Shown here: positions 1 through 8,016 of the stretch, one piece after another
How positions within the stretch are numbered: position 1 is the stretch's first letter
How the letters are laid out: every line of letters starts with the position of its first letter
Assembly (NCBI RefSeq): GCF_027497355.1
Contig: NZ_CP114909.1
Span: 3,801,001 to 3,865,000, forward strand
Source: Micromonospora sp. WMMA1947
GTDB taxonomy: Bacteria; Actinomycetota; Actinomycetes; Mycobacteriales; Micromonosporaceae
Direction: 5' to 3'
Length of the DNA: 64,000 bases
Translations under genes and position numbers: made by a program
Notes under the pieces: generated by a model
What the model was told of the DNA's origin: nothing
The model's database searches: none
What the model saw: only the letters and a program-made list of their open reading frames with translations

Positions 1-621
1 GCGCTGGCCTGGCAGTCCGACGGCGCGGAGTGGATCCACCTGGTCGACCTGGACGCCGCGTTCGGGCGGGGCTCCAACGCCGCGCTGCTCGCCGAGGTGG
101 TCGGCAAGCTGGACGTGAAGGTGGAACTGTCCGGCGGCATCCGCGACGACGAGTCGCTGCGGGCGGCGCTGGGCACCGGGGCGGCCCGGGTCAACATCGG
201 CACCGCCGCGCTGGAGGACCCGCAGTGGTGCGACCGGATCTGCGGCGAGTACGGCGACCGGGTGGCGATCGGGCTGGACGTGCGCGGCCGTACCCTGTCG
301 GCGCGGGGCTGGACCCGCGACGGCGGTGACCTGTACGAGGTGCTGGCCCGGCTCGACGCCGCCGGCGCGGCGCGGTACGTGGTCACCGACATCACCAAGG
401 ACGGCACCATGCGCGGTCCCAACCTGGACCTGCTGCGTGAGGTGTGCGCCCGCACCGACGCCCCGGTGATCGCCTCCGGCGGCGTGTCCACGCTGGACGA
501 CCTGCGGGCGCTCGCCACGCTGGAGCCGATCGGTGTGGAGGGCGTGATCGCCGGCAAGGCGCTCTACGCGGGCGCGTTCACCGTCGCCGAGGCGCTGGCG
601 ACGCTGCGGGCCGGCGCGTGA
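1..621 (+). CDS. priA: Phosphoribosyl isomerase A (HisA/TrpF bifunctional), 5' truncated
   Basis: The gene enters from the left edge in frame 1 without its start; 206 residues are visible of about 240 usual for the family. It is a (beta/alpha)8-barrel protein that isomerises ProFAR to PRFAR in histidine synthesis. Visible landmarks are the [10 protein letters not shown] strand near the cut end, the VELSGGIRD phosphate-binding turn, the [10 protein letters not shown] loop with the second acidic catalytic residue, and the VIASGGVS and GVIAGKALY phosphate-binding segments. Actinobacterial PriA enzymes also act on phosphoribosylanthranilate (the TrpF step). Trp genes are present downstream with no trpF in the window, which fits that role but does not prove dual activity. 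It overlaps the next gene by four bases (GTGA). Confidence 0.93.
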   Translation, partial: ALAWQSDGAEWIHLVDLDAAFGRGSNAALLAEVVGKLDVKVELSGGIRDDESLRAALGTGAARVNIGTAALEDPQWCDRICGEYGDRVAIGLDVRGRTLSARGWTRDGGDLYEVLARLDAAGAARYVVTDITKDGTMRGPNLDLLREVCARTDAPVIASGGVSTLDDLRALATLEPIGVEGVIAGKALYAGAFTVAEALATLRAGA

Positions 622-1034
622 CGGCGGAGCCGCCCGCCGACGCCGCGGTGGTGACCCGGCTCGGCTCGGGCGGCCCGTGGGAGGCGCTGTACGGCTACTC
701 GCGGGTGGTCCGGGCCGGTTCGCTCGCGATCACCGCCGGCTGCACCTCCACAGTGGACGGCCGGGTGGCGCACGCGGGTGACGCGGCGGCGCAGACCGCG
801 CAGGCGATCCGGATCGGCCTGGACGCGCTGGCGGAGGTCGGCGCCGGGCCGGGGGACGTGGTGCGGACCCGGATGTACGTGACCGACCGGATCTACGCCG
901 ACGAGGTGGGGCGGGCGCACAACGCGGTGTTCGGGCCGGTGCGGCCGGTCGCCACGATGGTGGTGGTGGCCGGGCTGATCGACCCCGATCTCCTGGTCGA
1001 GGTCGAGCTGGAGGCGTACCTGCCGGAGCGCTGA
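618..1034 (+). CDS. RidA/YjgF/UK114 family protein
   Basis: This 138-residue protein belongs to the RidA family, small trimeric enzymes that hydrolyse reactive enamine/imine intermediates from PLP-dependent amino-acid metabolism. Family features include the ITAGCTST strand, the [30 protein letters not shown] helix-strand unit (residues about 55-85) and the C-terminal [10 protein letters not shown] strand. The GTG start at 618 overlaps the TGA of priA, so the pair is probably translated together. Its exact substrate cannot be read from sequence, and divergent RidA subfamilies may not be deaminases. Confidence 0.88.
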   Translation: MTAEPPADAAVVTRLGSGGPWEALYGYSRVVRAGSLAITAGCTSTVDGRVAHAGDAAAQTAQAIRIGLDALAEVGAGPGDVVRTRMYVTDRIYADEVGRAHNAVFGPVRPVATMVVVAGLIDPDLLVEVELEAYLPER

Positions 1035-1080
1035 CCGGTGCCCGGGTGGCCGGCGCCGTCCCGCTCCGCGCCCGGATAAG

Positions 1081-1109
1081 TTGTGCACAACTCAATTGCA
1101 CGCTACGGT
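1081..1109 (+). promoter_or_regulatory. Promoter and probable OhrR operator for ohrR-ohr
   Basis: A -35-like TTGTGC (1081-1086), 17-bp spacer and -10-like TACGGT (1104-1109) end seven bases before the GTG at 1117, the geometry of a leaderless transcript. The -35 and spacer are covered by dyads: perfect palindrome TTGTGCACAA (1081-1090) and a wider imperfect dyad GTGCA..TGCAC (1083-1101) with AA/TT core pairs. The AT-rich inverted repeat resembles known OhrR sites, so autorepression is the likely function. Confidence 0.6.
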
Positions 1110-1116
1110 TCAACAC

Positions 1117-1563
1117 GTGACCGATGATCTGGTACTGCGCCGGCAGGTGTGCTTCGCGCTCTACGCGGCGTCGCGCGCCCTGACCGACGTCTACCGGCCC
1201 ATCCTCGACGAGCACGGCCTGACCTACCCGCAGTACCTGGTGCTGCTGGTGCTCTGGGAGCGCGGCGACGACGCCCCCACGGTCTCCGAGCTCGGCGGTC
1301 AGCTCCGGCTCGACTCCGGCACGCTCTCCCCGCTGCTCAAGCGGCTGGAGGCGGCCGGTCTGGTGGTGCGTACCCGCTCGGCGGCAGATGAGCGCCGGGT
1401 CGAGGTGGGCCTCACCGGCCAGGGCCGGGCCCTGCGGGAGCGGATGGGTGACGTGCCACGGCGGGTGGCCACCGCCACCGGGCTCACCGAGGCCGAACTG
1501 GTCTTCCTCCACGGCATCCTCACCCGGGTCACCGAGACGATCCACCGACAGAAGGAGCAGTGA
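1117..1563 (+). CDS. ohrR: OhrR-type MarR family peroxide-sensing repressor
   Basis: The 148-residue winged-helix protein has the OhrR hallmark of a lone reactive cysteine near the N-terminus (Cys12 in QVCFALYAASRAL). The MarR core follows: YPQYLVLLVLWE, the SGTLSPLLKRLEAAGLVVR recognition helix and the DERRVEVGLT wing. OhrR proteins repress ohr until the cysteine is oxidised by organic hydroperoxides. I chose GTG 1117 over an in-frame TTG at 1081 because the TTG lies inside the promoter, and because GTG 1117 sits seven bases after a -10-like box. ohr starts one base after its stop codon. Confidence 0.88.
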   Translation: MTDDLVLRRQVCFALYAASRALTDVYRPILDEHGLTYPQYLVLLVLWERGDDAPTVSELGGQLRLDSGTLSPLLKRLEAAGLVVRTRSAADERRVEVGLTGQGRALRERMGDVPRRVATATGLTEAELVFLHGILTRVTETIHRQKEQ

Positions 1564-1564
1564 C

Positions 1565-1990
1565 ATGCAGGTGCTCTACACCGCCTCCGCCCGCGCCACC
1601 GGCGACGGCCGCGACGGTCACGTCCGGACCTCCGACGGCACGGTCGAGCTGGACCTCGCCGTCCCGAAGGAGATGGGCGGCGCCGGCGGCGCGGCCAACC
1701 CGGAGCAGCTCTTCGCGGCCGGCTACGCGGCCTGCTTCCACTCCGCGCTGCGCGTGGTGGCCCGCCAGGCCAAGGCGGACGTCTCCGGCTCCGTCGTCGA
1801 GGCCGAGGTGGGCATCGGCCCGAACGGCAGCGGCGGCTACGGCCTGGCCGTGACGCTCGTGGTCGACCTGCCCGCGATCGAGCGCGCCGCCGCCGAGCAG
1901 CTCGTCGACGCGGCCCACCAGGTGTGCCCCTACTCCAACGCGACCCGTGGCAACGTCGAGGTCACCCGCACGGTCCGCGAGGCGCGATGA
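1565..1990 (+). CDS. ohr: Organic hydroperoxide resistance protein (Ohr peroxidase)
   Basis: This 141-residue Ohr/OsmC-fold thiol peroxidase carries both catalytic cysteines: Cys57 in YAACFHSAL and Cys121 in QVCPYSNATRGN. The NPEQLFAAGYA segment supplies the conserved catalytic glutamate. Ohr reduces fatty-acid and other organic hydroperoxides using lipoylated protein partners. The ATG lies two bases after the ohrR stop, so both genes share one transcript. Its stop overlaps the next gene's ATG (ATGA), putting a reductase in the same operon. Confidence 0.93.
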   Translation: MQVLYTASARATGDGRDGHVRTSDGTVELDLAVPKEMGGAGGAANPEQLFAAGYAACFHSALRVVARQAKADVSGSVVEAEVGIGPNGSGGYGLAVTLVVDLPAIERAAAEQLVDAAHQVCPYSNATRGNVEVTRTVREAR

Positions 1991-2979
1991 ACCGGGAGAT
2001 CCACCTGGCGTCCCGGCCGCAGGGCTGGCCGACCGCGGAGAACTTCCGGCTGGTCACCACCGAGGTGCCGACGCCGGGCCCGGGACAGGTAGTGGTCCGC
2101 AACCGGTTCATGTCCGTCGACCCGTACATGCGCGGGCGGATGAACGACGTCAAGTCGTACGTGCCGCCGTTCGCGCTCGACGCCCCGCTGGACGGCGGCG
2201 CGATCGGTGAGGTGGTGGCCGGCGAGGCCGGGGGCGTCAAACCCGGCGACACCGTGCTGCACGGGCTCGGCTGGCGCGAGTACGCCCTCGTGGACGCCAA
2301 GGGCGCGCGCAAGATCGACCCCGACCTGGCGCCGGTCACCGCGTACCTGGGCGTGCTCGGCATGACCGGGCTGACCGCGTACGCCGGGCTGCTGGACGTG
2401 GCGGCGATGAAGCCGGGGGAGACGGTGTTCGTCTCCGGCGCGGCCGGCGCGGTCGGCAGCATGGTCGGCCAGATCGCGAAGCTGCGCGGCGCCGGCCGGG
2501 TGATCGGCAGCGCCGGTTCCGCCGCGAAGGTGGAACGGCTCACCGCGCTGGGCTTCGACGCCGCCTTCGACTACCACGACGGCCCGGTGTCCCGGCAGCT
2601 GCGGGCCGCCGCCCCGGACGGCGTCGACGTGTACTTCGACAACGTCGGCGGCGACCACCTGGAGGCCGCGATCGGGGCGATGAACGTGCACGGCCGGGCC
2701 GCGATCTGCGGCATGATCGCGCAGTACAACGCCACCGAGCCGCCCGCCGCGCCGCGCAACCTGGCGCTGGTGATCGGCAAGCGGCTGACGCTGCGCGGGT
2801 TCCTCGTGAGTGACCACGGTCACCTGCGGGAGCAGTTCGTGCAGGAGGTGGCGGGCTGGCTGCGCGAGGGCCGGCTGTCGTACGACGAGACGATCGTGGA
2901 CGGCATCGAGCAGGCCCCCGAGGCGTTCCTCGGCCTGCTGCGCGGCGAGAACCTCGGCAAGATGCTGGTCCGTCTCTGA
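1987..2979 (+). CDS. CurA-like NADP-dependent medium-chain oxidoreductase
   Basis: The 330-residue zinc-free medium-chain dehydrogenase/reductase resembles the prostaglandin/leukotriene reductase and bacterial CurA branch, which reduces the C=C bond of alpha,beta-unsaturated carbonyls. The N-terminal GroES-like part includes RNRFMSVDPYMRGRMND. The Rossmann motif GAAGAVG is at residues 151-157, followed by VIGSAGSAAKVERL. VDVYFDNVGGDHLEA is a family signature. No zinc ligands are visible. Overlap with ohr suggests it clears reactive aldehydes or enones formed during lipid peroxidation; this role is inferred. Confidence 0.85.
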   Translation: MNREIHLASRPQGWPTAENFRLVTTEVPTPGPGQVVVRNRFMSVDPYMRGRMNDVKSYVPPFALDAPLDGGAIGEVVAGEAGGVKPGDTVLHGLGWREYALVDAKGARKIDPDLAPVTAYLGVLGMTGLTAYAGLLDVAAMKPGETVFVSGAAGAVGSMVGQIAKLRGAGRVIGSAGSAAKVERLTALGFDAAFDYHDGPVSRQLRAAAPDGVDVYFDNVGGDHLEAAIGAMNVHGRAAICGMIAQYNATEPPAAPRNLALVIGKRLTLRGFLVSDHGHLREQFVQEVAGWLREGRLSYDETIVDGIEQAPEAFLGLLRGENLGKMLVRL

Positions 2980-3064
2980 CCGGCGCGACCCACTCCACCC
3001 CGGGCGGTGGTGACCGGCCTCACCGGCGGGTCACCACCGCCCGCGCGTTCGTTAGGCTCGGGGC

Positions 3065-3832
3065 ATGACGGTGGCGGTACGGGTCATCCCGTGTCTGGAC
3101 GTGGACGCCGGGCGCGTGGTCAAGGGGGTCAACTTCCTCGACCTGCGCGACGCCGGCGACCCGGTGGAGCTGGCGGCGGCGTACGACCGGGCCGGCGCGG
3201 ACGAGCTGACCTTCCTCGACGTCACCGCCTCGTCCAGCGACCGCGGCACCATGCTCGACGTGGTGCGCCGCACCGCCGAGTCGGTCTTCATCCCGCTCAC
3301 CGTGGGCGGCGGCGTCCGCCAGGTCGCCGACGTCGACACGCTGCTGCGCGCCGGTGCGGACAAGGTCGGCGTGAACACCGCCGCCATCGCCCGGCCGGAG
3401 CTGATCGCCGAGATCGCCGACCGGTTCGGCCGGCAGGTGCTGGTGCTCTCGCTCGACGTACGCCGCGCCCCGGACGGCACGGCGCCGAGCGGCTTCGAGG
3501 TGACCACCCACGGCGGCCGGCGGGGCACCGGCCTGGACGCGGTCGAGTGGGCGGCACGCGGCGCCGAACTGGGCGCGGGCGAGATCCTGCTCAACTCGAT
3601 GGACGCCGACGGCACCAAGGCCGGGTTCGACCTGCCGCTGATCCAGGCGGTCCGCGAGGTGGTCGACGTGCCGGTGATCGCCAGCGGCGGCGCGGGCGCT
3701 GTGGCCCACTTCCCGCCGGCCGTCGGCGCCGGGGCGGACGCGGTGCTCGCGGCGAGCGTCTTCCACTTCGGCGAGCTCACCGTCGGCGAGGTCAAGGACG
3801 CGCTGCGCGGCGCCGGGCACCCGGTGCGCTGA
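3065..3832 (+). CDS. hisF: Imidazole glycerol phosphate synthase cyclase subunit HisF
   Basis: This 255-residue (beta/alpha)8 protein uses ammonia from HisH to convert PRFAR to imidazole glycerol phosphate and AICAR. Hallmarks are [18 protein letters not shown] at the N-terminus with the first catalytic aspartate, the TVGGGVR and VIASGGAGA phosphate-binding turns, and [15 protein letters not shown] carrying the second acidic segment. A TAGGCT -10-like box (3053-3058) ends six bases before the ATG and no Shine-Dalgarno is visible, so the transcript is probably leaderless and independent of the ohr operon. hisH is not in the window. Confidence 0.96.
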   Translation: MTVAVRVIPCLDVDAGRVVKGVNFLDLRDAGDPVELAAAYDRAGADELTFLDVTASSSDRGTMLDVVRRTAESVFIPLTVGGGVRQVADVDTLLRAGADKVGVNTAAIARPELIAEIADRFGRQVLVLSLDVRRAPDGTAPSGFEVTTHGGRRGTGLDAVEWAARGAELGAGEILLNSMDADGTKAGFDLPLIQAVREVVDVPVIASGGAGAVAHFPPAVGAGADAVLAASVFHFGELTVGEVKDALRGAGHPVR

Positions 3833-3848
3833 GGCGGGCCGCCGGCTC

Positions 3849-4310
3849 TCAGGGCCGGCCGGAGTGCCCCTCGGGGGAGCGGCGCGGCATCGGGATCGAC
3901 CGCACCACGTACTCCTGCACGGCGGCGGCGTGGTCGTCCTCGGCGAGCTGCCACTCGGACTCGGCGGGCGGGTGCCGCCGGGTCAGCACGCCCTGCACCG
4001 TGTCCACAGTGGTGCCGAGCCCGGCGCTGGGCCGGGTGCGCCAGAGCCGCTCACCGTCCGGGGTGACCCGGAACCAGCCGTCGGCGACGCTCACCAGGCC
4101 CGCGCCGACCAGCCGCCGGACCGCGCCCTCCACCTCGTGCCGCTCCGGGATGGCCTGGTTGAGGTGGTCGGCGGTGGAGAGGACGTCGGCCAGCCGTACG
4201 CCTTCGGGGCGGCGTGTCGCGGCGGCCCGCCGGTGCCGGCCGGCGCCACTGGCGATGACCAACGCGACGAAGATCCAGGCGTCGCTCCAACGCCATCCGT
4301 TCTCCCCCAT
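3849..4310 (-). CDS. Hypothetical protein with winged-helix-like core
   Basis: I do not recognise a named family for this 153-residue protein. It begins MGENGWRWSDAWIFVALVIASG, a short hydrophobic stretch that could be a single membrane segment or a buried helix. The middle (residues about 40-90) reads like a winged helix: VRLADVLSTADHLNQAIP, then a helix with EVEGAVRRLVGAGLVSV and the strand GWFRVTPDGERLW. The C-terminal third is acidic then basic and probably disordered. ATG 4310 is the first start giving this layout. A GGAAAC-acctg-GTTTCC hairpin lies just upstream (4337-4353). Possible regulatory role only; low functional certainty. Confidence 0.6.
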   Translation of the reverse strand: MGENGWRWSDAWIFVALVIASGAGRHRRAAATRRPEGVRLADVLSTADHLNQAIPERHEVEGAVRRLVGAGLVSVADGWFRVTPDGERLWRTRPSAGLGTTVDTVQGVLTRRHPPAESEWQLAEDDHAAAVQEYVVRSIPMPRRSPEGHSGRP

Positions 4311-4426
4311 GCAGGAATGATGCCCGGCCGCGACGGCGGAGGAAACACCTGGTTTCCGGGTTGTGCGTCGTCGCAGCTCAGCGCGTTGCGGATCGTCCCG
4401 GGCCGTGGCGGTCGGCCCGGCCGAGG

Positions 4427-5062
4427 TCACGTAGCGTAAGCGCCGGTCGCCGGCCGCCCGGGCAGCGCGAAGACCGGGATGAAGAACTGGGCCAGCGGGC
4501 CGATGGTCAGCGCGTACGCCACGGTGCCGAGACCGACGGTGCCGCCGAGCAGCCAGCCGAGCGCGAGCACGGCGACCTCGATGACGGTGCGGACCAGCCG
4601 GACCGAGAAGCGGGGGTGGCGGGCGACGAAGCCGGTCATCAGCCCGTCGCGCGGGCCGGGGCCGAGCCCGGCGCCGAGGTAGAGGCCGGTGGCGGCGCCG
4701 TTGGCGACGATTCCGGCGACGAGCAGGGTGACGCGGGCCGCCATGCCCTCGCCGGGCGGCAGCACGGTCAGGGTGGCGTCGACGACCAGCCCGATCACCA
4801 CGACGTTGCTGACCGTGCCGAGGCCGGGACGCTGTCGTAGCGGGATCCAGAGCAGCAGCACGAGGGCACCGACGGCGATGGTGACGGTGCCGAAGGACAG
4901 GCCGGTCTGCCGGGCGAGCCCCTGGTGGAACACGTCCCACGGGTCCAGCCCCAGCTCCGACCGGATCATCAGCGCCATGCTCACGCCGTAGAGGACCAGC
5001 CCGGCGTAGAGCTGGGTGAGTCGTCGCGCCGGCCGGTGCCGGAGATTGCCAAGCTGTGCCAT
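4427..5062 (-). CDS. YczE/YitT-type integral membrane protein
   Basis: The 211-residue polytopic membrane protein matches the YczE/YyaS/YitT group. It has about five hydrophobic segments, the conserved early region RSELGLDPWDVFHQGLA between the first two, and GLGPGPRDGLMTGF later. Its transport substrate or function is unknown. It is transcribed divergently from a MocR/GabR-type regulator, an arrangement known for YczE and its PLP-binding regulator YczR in several phyla. Regulation through the 60-bp intergenic region is therefore likely. The start at 5062 follows an AGGG-type ribosome site on the minus strand. Confidence 0.8.
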   Translation of the reverse strand: MAQLGNLRHRPARRLTQLYAGLVLYGVSMALMIRSELGLDPWDVFHQGLARQTGLSFGTVTIAVGALVLLLWIPLRQRPGLGTVSNVVVIGLVVDATLTVLPPGEGMAARVTLLVAGIVANGAATGLYLGAGLGPGPRDGLMTGFVARHPRFSVRLVRTVIEVAVLALGWLLGGTVGLGTVAYALTIGPLAQFFIPVFALPGRPATGAYAT

Positions 5063-5073
5063 GCATGCCACCC

Positions 5074-5106
5074 TAGGGGCCAATCGTAGAGCCCAAGGGT
5101 GCCAAT
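5074..5106. promoter_or_regulatory. Direct-repeat operator between yczE-like and mocR-like genes
   Basis: Two same-orientation copies of a GGGKGCCAAT-like word occur: GGGGCCAAT (5076-5084) and GGGTGCCAAT (5097-5106). Their GCCAAT cores are 22 bp apart, about two helical turns. MocR/GabR-type regulators are known to bind direct repeats, and these sit in the only intergenic space between the regulator and its divergent neighbour. The assignment is inferred from pattern and position. Confidence 0.5.
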
Positions 5107-5121
5107 TTCGGAGGTGTGGCC

Positions 5122-6573
5122 ATGACCAGCCAGGTTCGCGGCGTCCAATTGGCGCGGCTCCTCGGTCAGTGGCATGCCCTGCCGGGCCGTCGCCGCAGCC
5201 CCGACTACGCCGCGCTCGCCGGCGCCGTCCGGGGGTTGCTCGCCGACGGGCGGCTCCCCCTGGGGGTACGCCTGCCGGCCGAGCGGGAGCTGGCCGAGGC
5301 GCTGCGGATCAGCCGGACCACTGTCACCGCCGCGTACCGGGAACTGCGGGAGAGCGGCCACCTGGCCAGTCGCCGGGGCGCGGGGAGCTGGACCATGCTG
5401 CCCGGCGGGCACAAGGTCGCCAGCACCGGGCTGTGGACGCCGCTGGACGACCGCGACATGATCGACCTCGGCGTGGCCGCGCTGTCCGCGCCGCCGCAGC
5501 TCGTCCCGGCCGCCCGGGCCGCGGCCGAGGACCTGCCCCGCTACCTCGGCGGCGCCGGCTACCACCCGACCGGCATCATCGAGCTGCGCGAGGCGGTGGC
5601 CCGCGGGTACACCGAACGTGGCCTGCCCACCAGCCCGGAGCAGATCATGGTCACCAGCGGCACCCAGCACGCGCTGGACCTGGTGCTGCGGCTGGCCCTG
5701 TCGCCCGGCGGCGCGGTGCTTGTCGAATCGCCCACCTACCCCAACGCGCTCGCCGCGCTGTCCGCCCGCCGGGCCCGGATCGCCACCCACGGCCTGTCCG
5801 ACGAGGGCTGGGACGCCGAACTGCTGCTCGGCAGCCTCCGGCAGACCCGGCCGAAGCTCGCGTACGTGATCCCCGAGTTCCAGAACCCGACCGGCCACCT
5901 GATGGCGGCCGACCTGCGTGAGCGGCTGGTCGGCACGGCCCACGCGGCCGGCACCGACCTGGTGGTCGACGAGTCCTTCGTCGACCTGCCGCTGGACGAC
6001 ACCCTGATGCCGCCGCCGGTGGCGGTCTTCGACAGGCACTCCCGGGTGATCAGCATCGGCGGCATGAGCAAGCCCTACTGGGGCGGGCTGCGGATCGGCT
6101 GGGTCCGCGCCTCCGCACCCCAGGTGCAGCGGCTCGCAGCGGCCCGGGTCGGGGTGGACATGGCCAGCCCGGTGCTCGACCAACTCGTTGCCGTGCACCT
6201 GCTGACCGAGGCGCCGGCCATCGTGGCCGCCCGCCGGGCCCAGCTCGTCGCCCAGCGGGACGCCCTGGTCGCGGCGCTCGCCGACCGGCTGCCCGACTGG
6301 CGGGTACGGGTGCCCGGCGGCGGCGTCACGCTCTGGGCGGAGCTGGACGGGCCGATCTCCAGCGCGCTGGCCCGGGCGGCCGAGGAGGTCGGCGTACGGC
6401 TGGCGCCCGGACCGCGGTTCGGCCTGGACGGGACGCTGGAGCGCTTCCTGCGGCTGCCCTTCACGCTGCCCGCCGAGGAACTGGTGGAGGCGGTGGGCCG
6501 GCTCGCCGCGGTGCGCTACGACCTGGACCGCACCAGCCGCCCGCAGTGGCGCGAGCCCAGCGTCATCGCCTGA
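5122..6573 (+). CDS. MocR/GabR-type PLP-binding transcriptional regulator (YczR-like)
   Basis: This 483-residue chimera has an N-terminal GntR-type winged helix (about residues 20-90: GVRLPAERELAEALRISRTTVTAAYRELRESG, written here in part) joined to a fold-type I aminotransferase domain. The PLP-binding lysine is visible as Lys317 in GGMSKPYW. YVIPEFQNPTGHLM and the RIGWVRAS segment are also typical. ATG 5122 was preferred to GTG 5116 because GGAGG (5110-5114) is seven bases from the ATG but one base from the GTG. Divergence from a YczE-type membrane gene suggests that gene as a target. The effector beyond PLP is unknown. Confidence 0.88.
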   Translation: MTSQVRGVQLARLLGQWHALPGRRRSPDYAALAGAVRGLLADGRLPLGVRLPAERELAEALRISRTTVTAAYRELRESGHLASRRGAGSWTMLPGGHKVASTGLWTPLDDRDMIDLGVAALSAPPQLVPAARAAAEDLPRYLGGAGYHPTGIIELREAVARGYTERGLPTSPEQIMVTSGTQHALDLVLRLALSPGGAVLVESPTYPNALAALSARRARIATHGLSDEGWDAELLLGSLRQTRPKLAYVIPEFQNPTGHLMAADLRERLVGTAHAAGTDLVVDESFVDLPLDDTLMPPPVAVFDRHSRVISIGGMSKPYWGGLRIGWVRASAPQVQRLAAARVGVDMASPVLDQLVAVHLLTEAPAIVAARRAQLVAQRDALVAALADRLPDWRVRVPGGGVTLWAELDGPISSALARAAEEVGVRLAPGPRFGLDGTLERFLRLPFTLPAEELVEAVGRLAAVRYDLDRTSRPQWREPSVIA

Positions 6574-6651
6574 GCGGGCCCGCCCGCCCGATCCGGTGGT
6601 GAAAGGTCCGAACCCCGGCACCGGCCGGACCGGTGCCCGCAGACTGCCCGG

Positions 6652-7953
6652 ATGGGGAACGGGGTCCGGTGGTCGTGGACGGTGCGGCGCAGCGCGCCGG
6701 GCTCCCGCACCACCCGGCTGGAGCTCTTCTACGACCTGGTCTTCGTCTTCGCGTTCCTGAGCGTCACCACGCTCACCGCCTCGGTGCTCACGCCGGTCAA
6801 CCTCTACCGCTTCCTGCTGGTGCTGGCGTTGCTCTGGTGGTCGTGGACCGGCTTCGCCCGCCTCGGCAACGCGTTCCGCGCCGACCAGGGGGTGCTGCCG
6901 CTGGTCGGCATCGTCACCGTGGCGGCGACGTTCCTGCTCGTGCTCAGCACGCCCAGCGCGTTCGCCAACCGCGGCGGCTGGCTGCCCGGGCCGCTCGTCT
7001 TCGCCGGGTGCTACTTCGTGATCCGGACGGCCCAGCTCACCGTCTTCGCCTGGGCCGACCGTGCCGACGCGGCCCGGCGCCGGGGACTGCGGATCCGTTT
7101 CCTGGCCCCGACCGTGGCCACGGCGCTGCTCGTCGTCGCCGGCATCCTCCCCGGCCGGCTGGCGCAGGAGCGGCTCGCGGTGGCGTTGCAACTGGCGCTC
7201 TGGACGCTGGCGCTGCTCGTCGAGTACCTCGCCGGGGTGATCCTGGGCCGCCAGTGGTGGGTGGTGGTCTCGGCCGGGCACTGGGCGGAACGGCACGCGC
7301 TGATCGTGCTCGTCGCGCTCGGCGAGTCGCTCATCGCGCTCGGCCTCGGCCCGAAGCGCGGGCTGCCGCTCACCGGCCCGGTGGCGGTCGCCGCGCTGCT
7401 CGGCGTGGTGATCGTGGCGACGCTGTGGTGGGCGTACTTCGACACGCTGTCGTTCGCGCTGGAACAGGCCGTGCACCAGGCCCGGGACCCGGCCGCGCGG
7501 CTGCGGCTGGCCCGCACCGCCTACACGTTCCTGCACCTGCCGATGATCGCCGGGATCATCCTCTTCGCCCTCGGCCTCAAGGACCTGCTGGCCGAGGCCA
7601 CCTCACCGACGACGCCGGCGTGGGGCCCGCCGCTGGGCGCCTTCTGGGCCGGGATCCTGTTCGGCGGGGTCGGGCTCTACCTGCTCAGCATCGCCGCGTG
7701 CTGGTGGCTGGCGGAGCGCCGGGTACGGCCGCCGCTGCTGGTGACGGTGCTGCTGCTCGTCGCCGCCGTACCGGCCGTCGCCCCTCTCCACGAGCTGAAC
7801 GCGCTCGTCGTGCTGGCGGTGCTCACCGGCGCGGGCGTGGCCTGGGAGACCCGGGGCGAGAACGGTCACCGGCGCCGCGTACGCCAGCTCGCGCTGGAGG
7901 AGCAGATCGCCGCCGAGGCCGAGCAGAGCCACTGGCGGCAGCGGCACCTGTGA
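6652..7953 (+). CDS. ltrA: Low-temperature-requirement A (LtrA) family membrane protein
   Basis: The 433-residue protein has about ten hydrophobic helices and LtrA landmarks: TTRLELFYDLVFVFAF near the N-terminus, an ALIVLVALGESLIALG segment, and LRLARTAYTFLHLPMIAGI further on. LtrA was named from a Listeria cold-growth phenotype; its molecular function is not known. A CAGACT box at 6640-6645 ends six bases before the ATG with no ribosome site, again suggesting a leaderless transcript. The highly charged C-terminus (EEQIAAEAEQSHWRQRHL) is cytoplasmic by inference. A strong hairpin follows. Confidence 0.85.
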   Translation: MGNGVRWSWTVRRSAPGSRTTRLELFYDLVFVFAFLSVTTLTASVLTPVNLYRFLLVLALLWWSWTGFARLGNAFRADQGVLPLVGIVTVAATFLLVLSTPSAFANRGGWLPGPLVFAGCYFVIRTAQLTVFAWADRADAARRRGLRIRFLAPTVATALLVVAGILPGRLAQERLAVALQLALWTLALLVEYLAGVILGRQWWVVVSAGHWAERHALIVLVALGESLIALGLGPKRGLPLTGPVAVAALLGVVIVATLWWAYFDTLSFALEQAVHQARDPAARLRLARTAYTFLHLPMIAGIILFALGLKDLLAEATSPTTPAWGPPLGAFWAGILFGGVGLYLLSIAACWWLAERRVRPPLLVTVLLLVAAVPAVAPLHELNALVVLAVLTGAGVAWETRGENGHRRRVRQLALEEQIAAEAEQSHWRQRHL

Positions 7954-7961
7954 ACGGCGCG

Positions 7962-7993
7962 CGGCCGTGCCCCGGGACGGTGGGGCACGGCCG
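7962..7993. terminator. Bidirectional hairpin terminator between ltrA and acyl-CoA synthetase gene
   Basis: A perfect 12-bp stem (CGGCCGTGCCCC, 7962-7973, pairing with 7982-7993) has an 8-base loop. It lies between two convergent genes. No U-tract is present, as is usual for high-GC actinobacterial terminators. Confidence 0.7.
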
Positions 7994-8016
7994 GCGCGAC
8001 AGTACGGCGGTGCGGG

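Noticed and set aside
97..3000. Many long open frames on the opposite strand or in other frames of priA, ohr and the reductase
   Set aside because: High GC at third positions leaves few stops; they lack family motifs and overlap well-supported genes.
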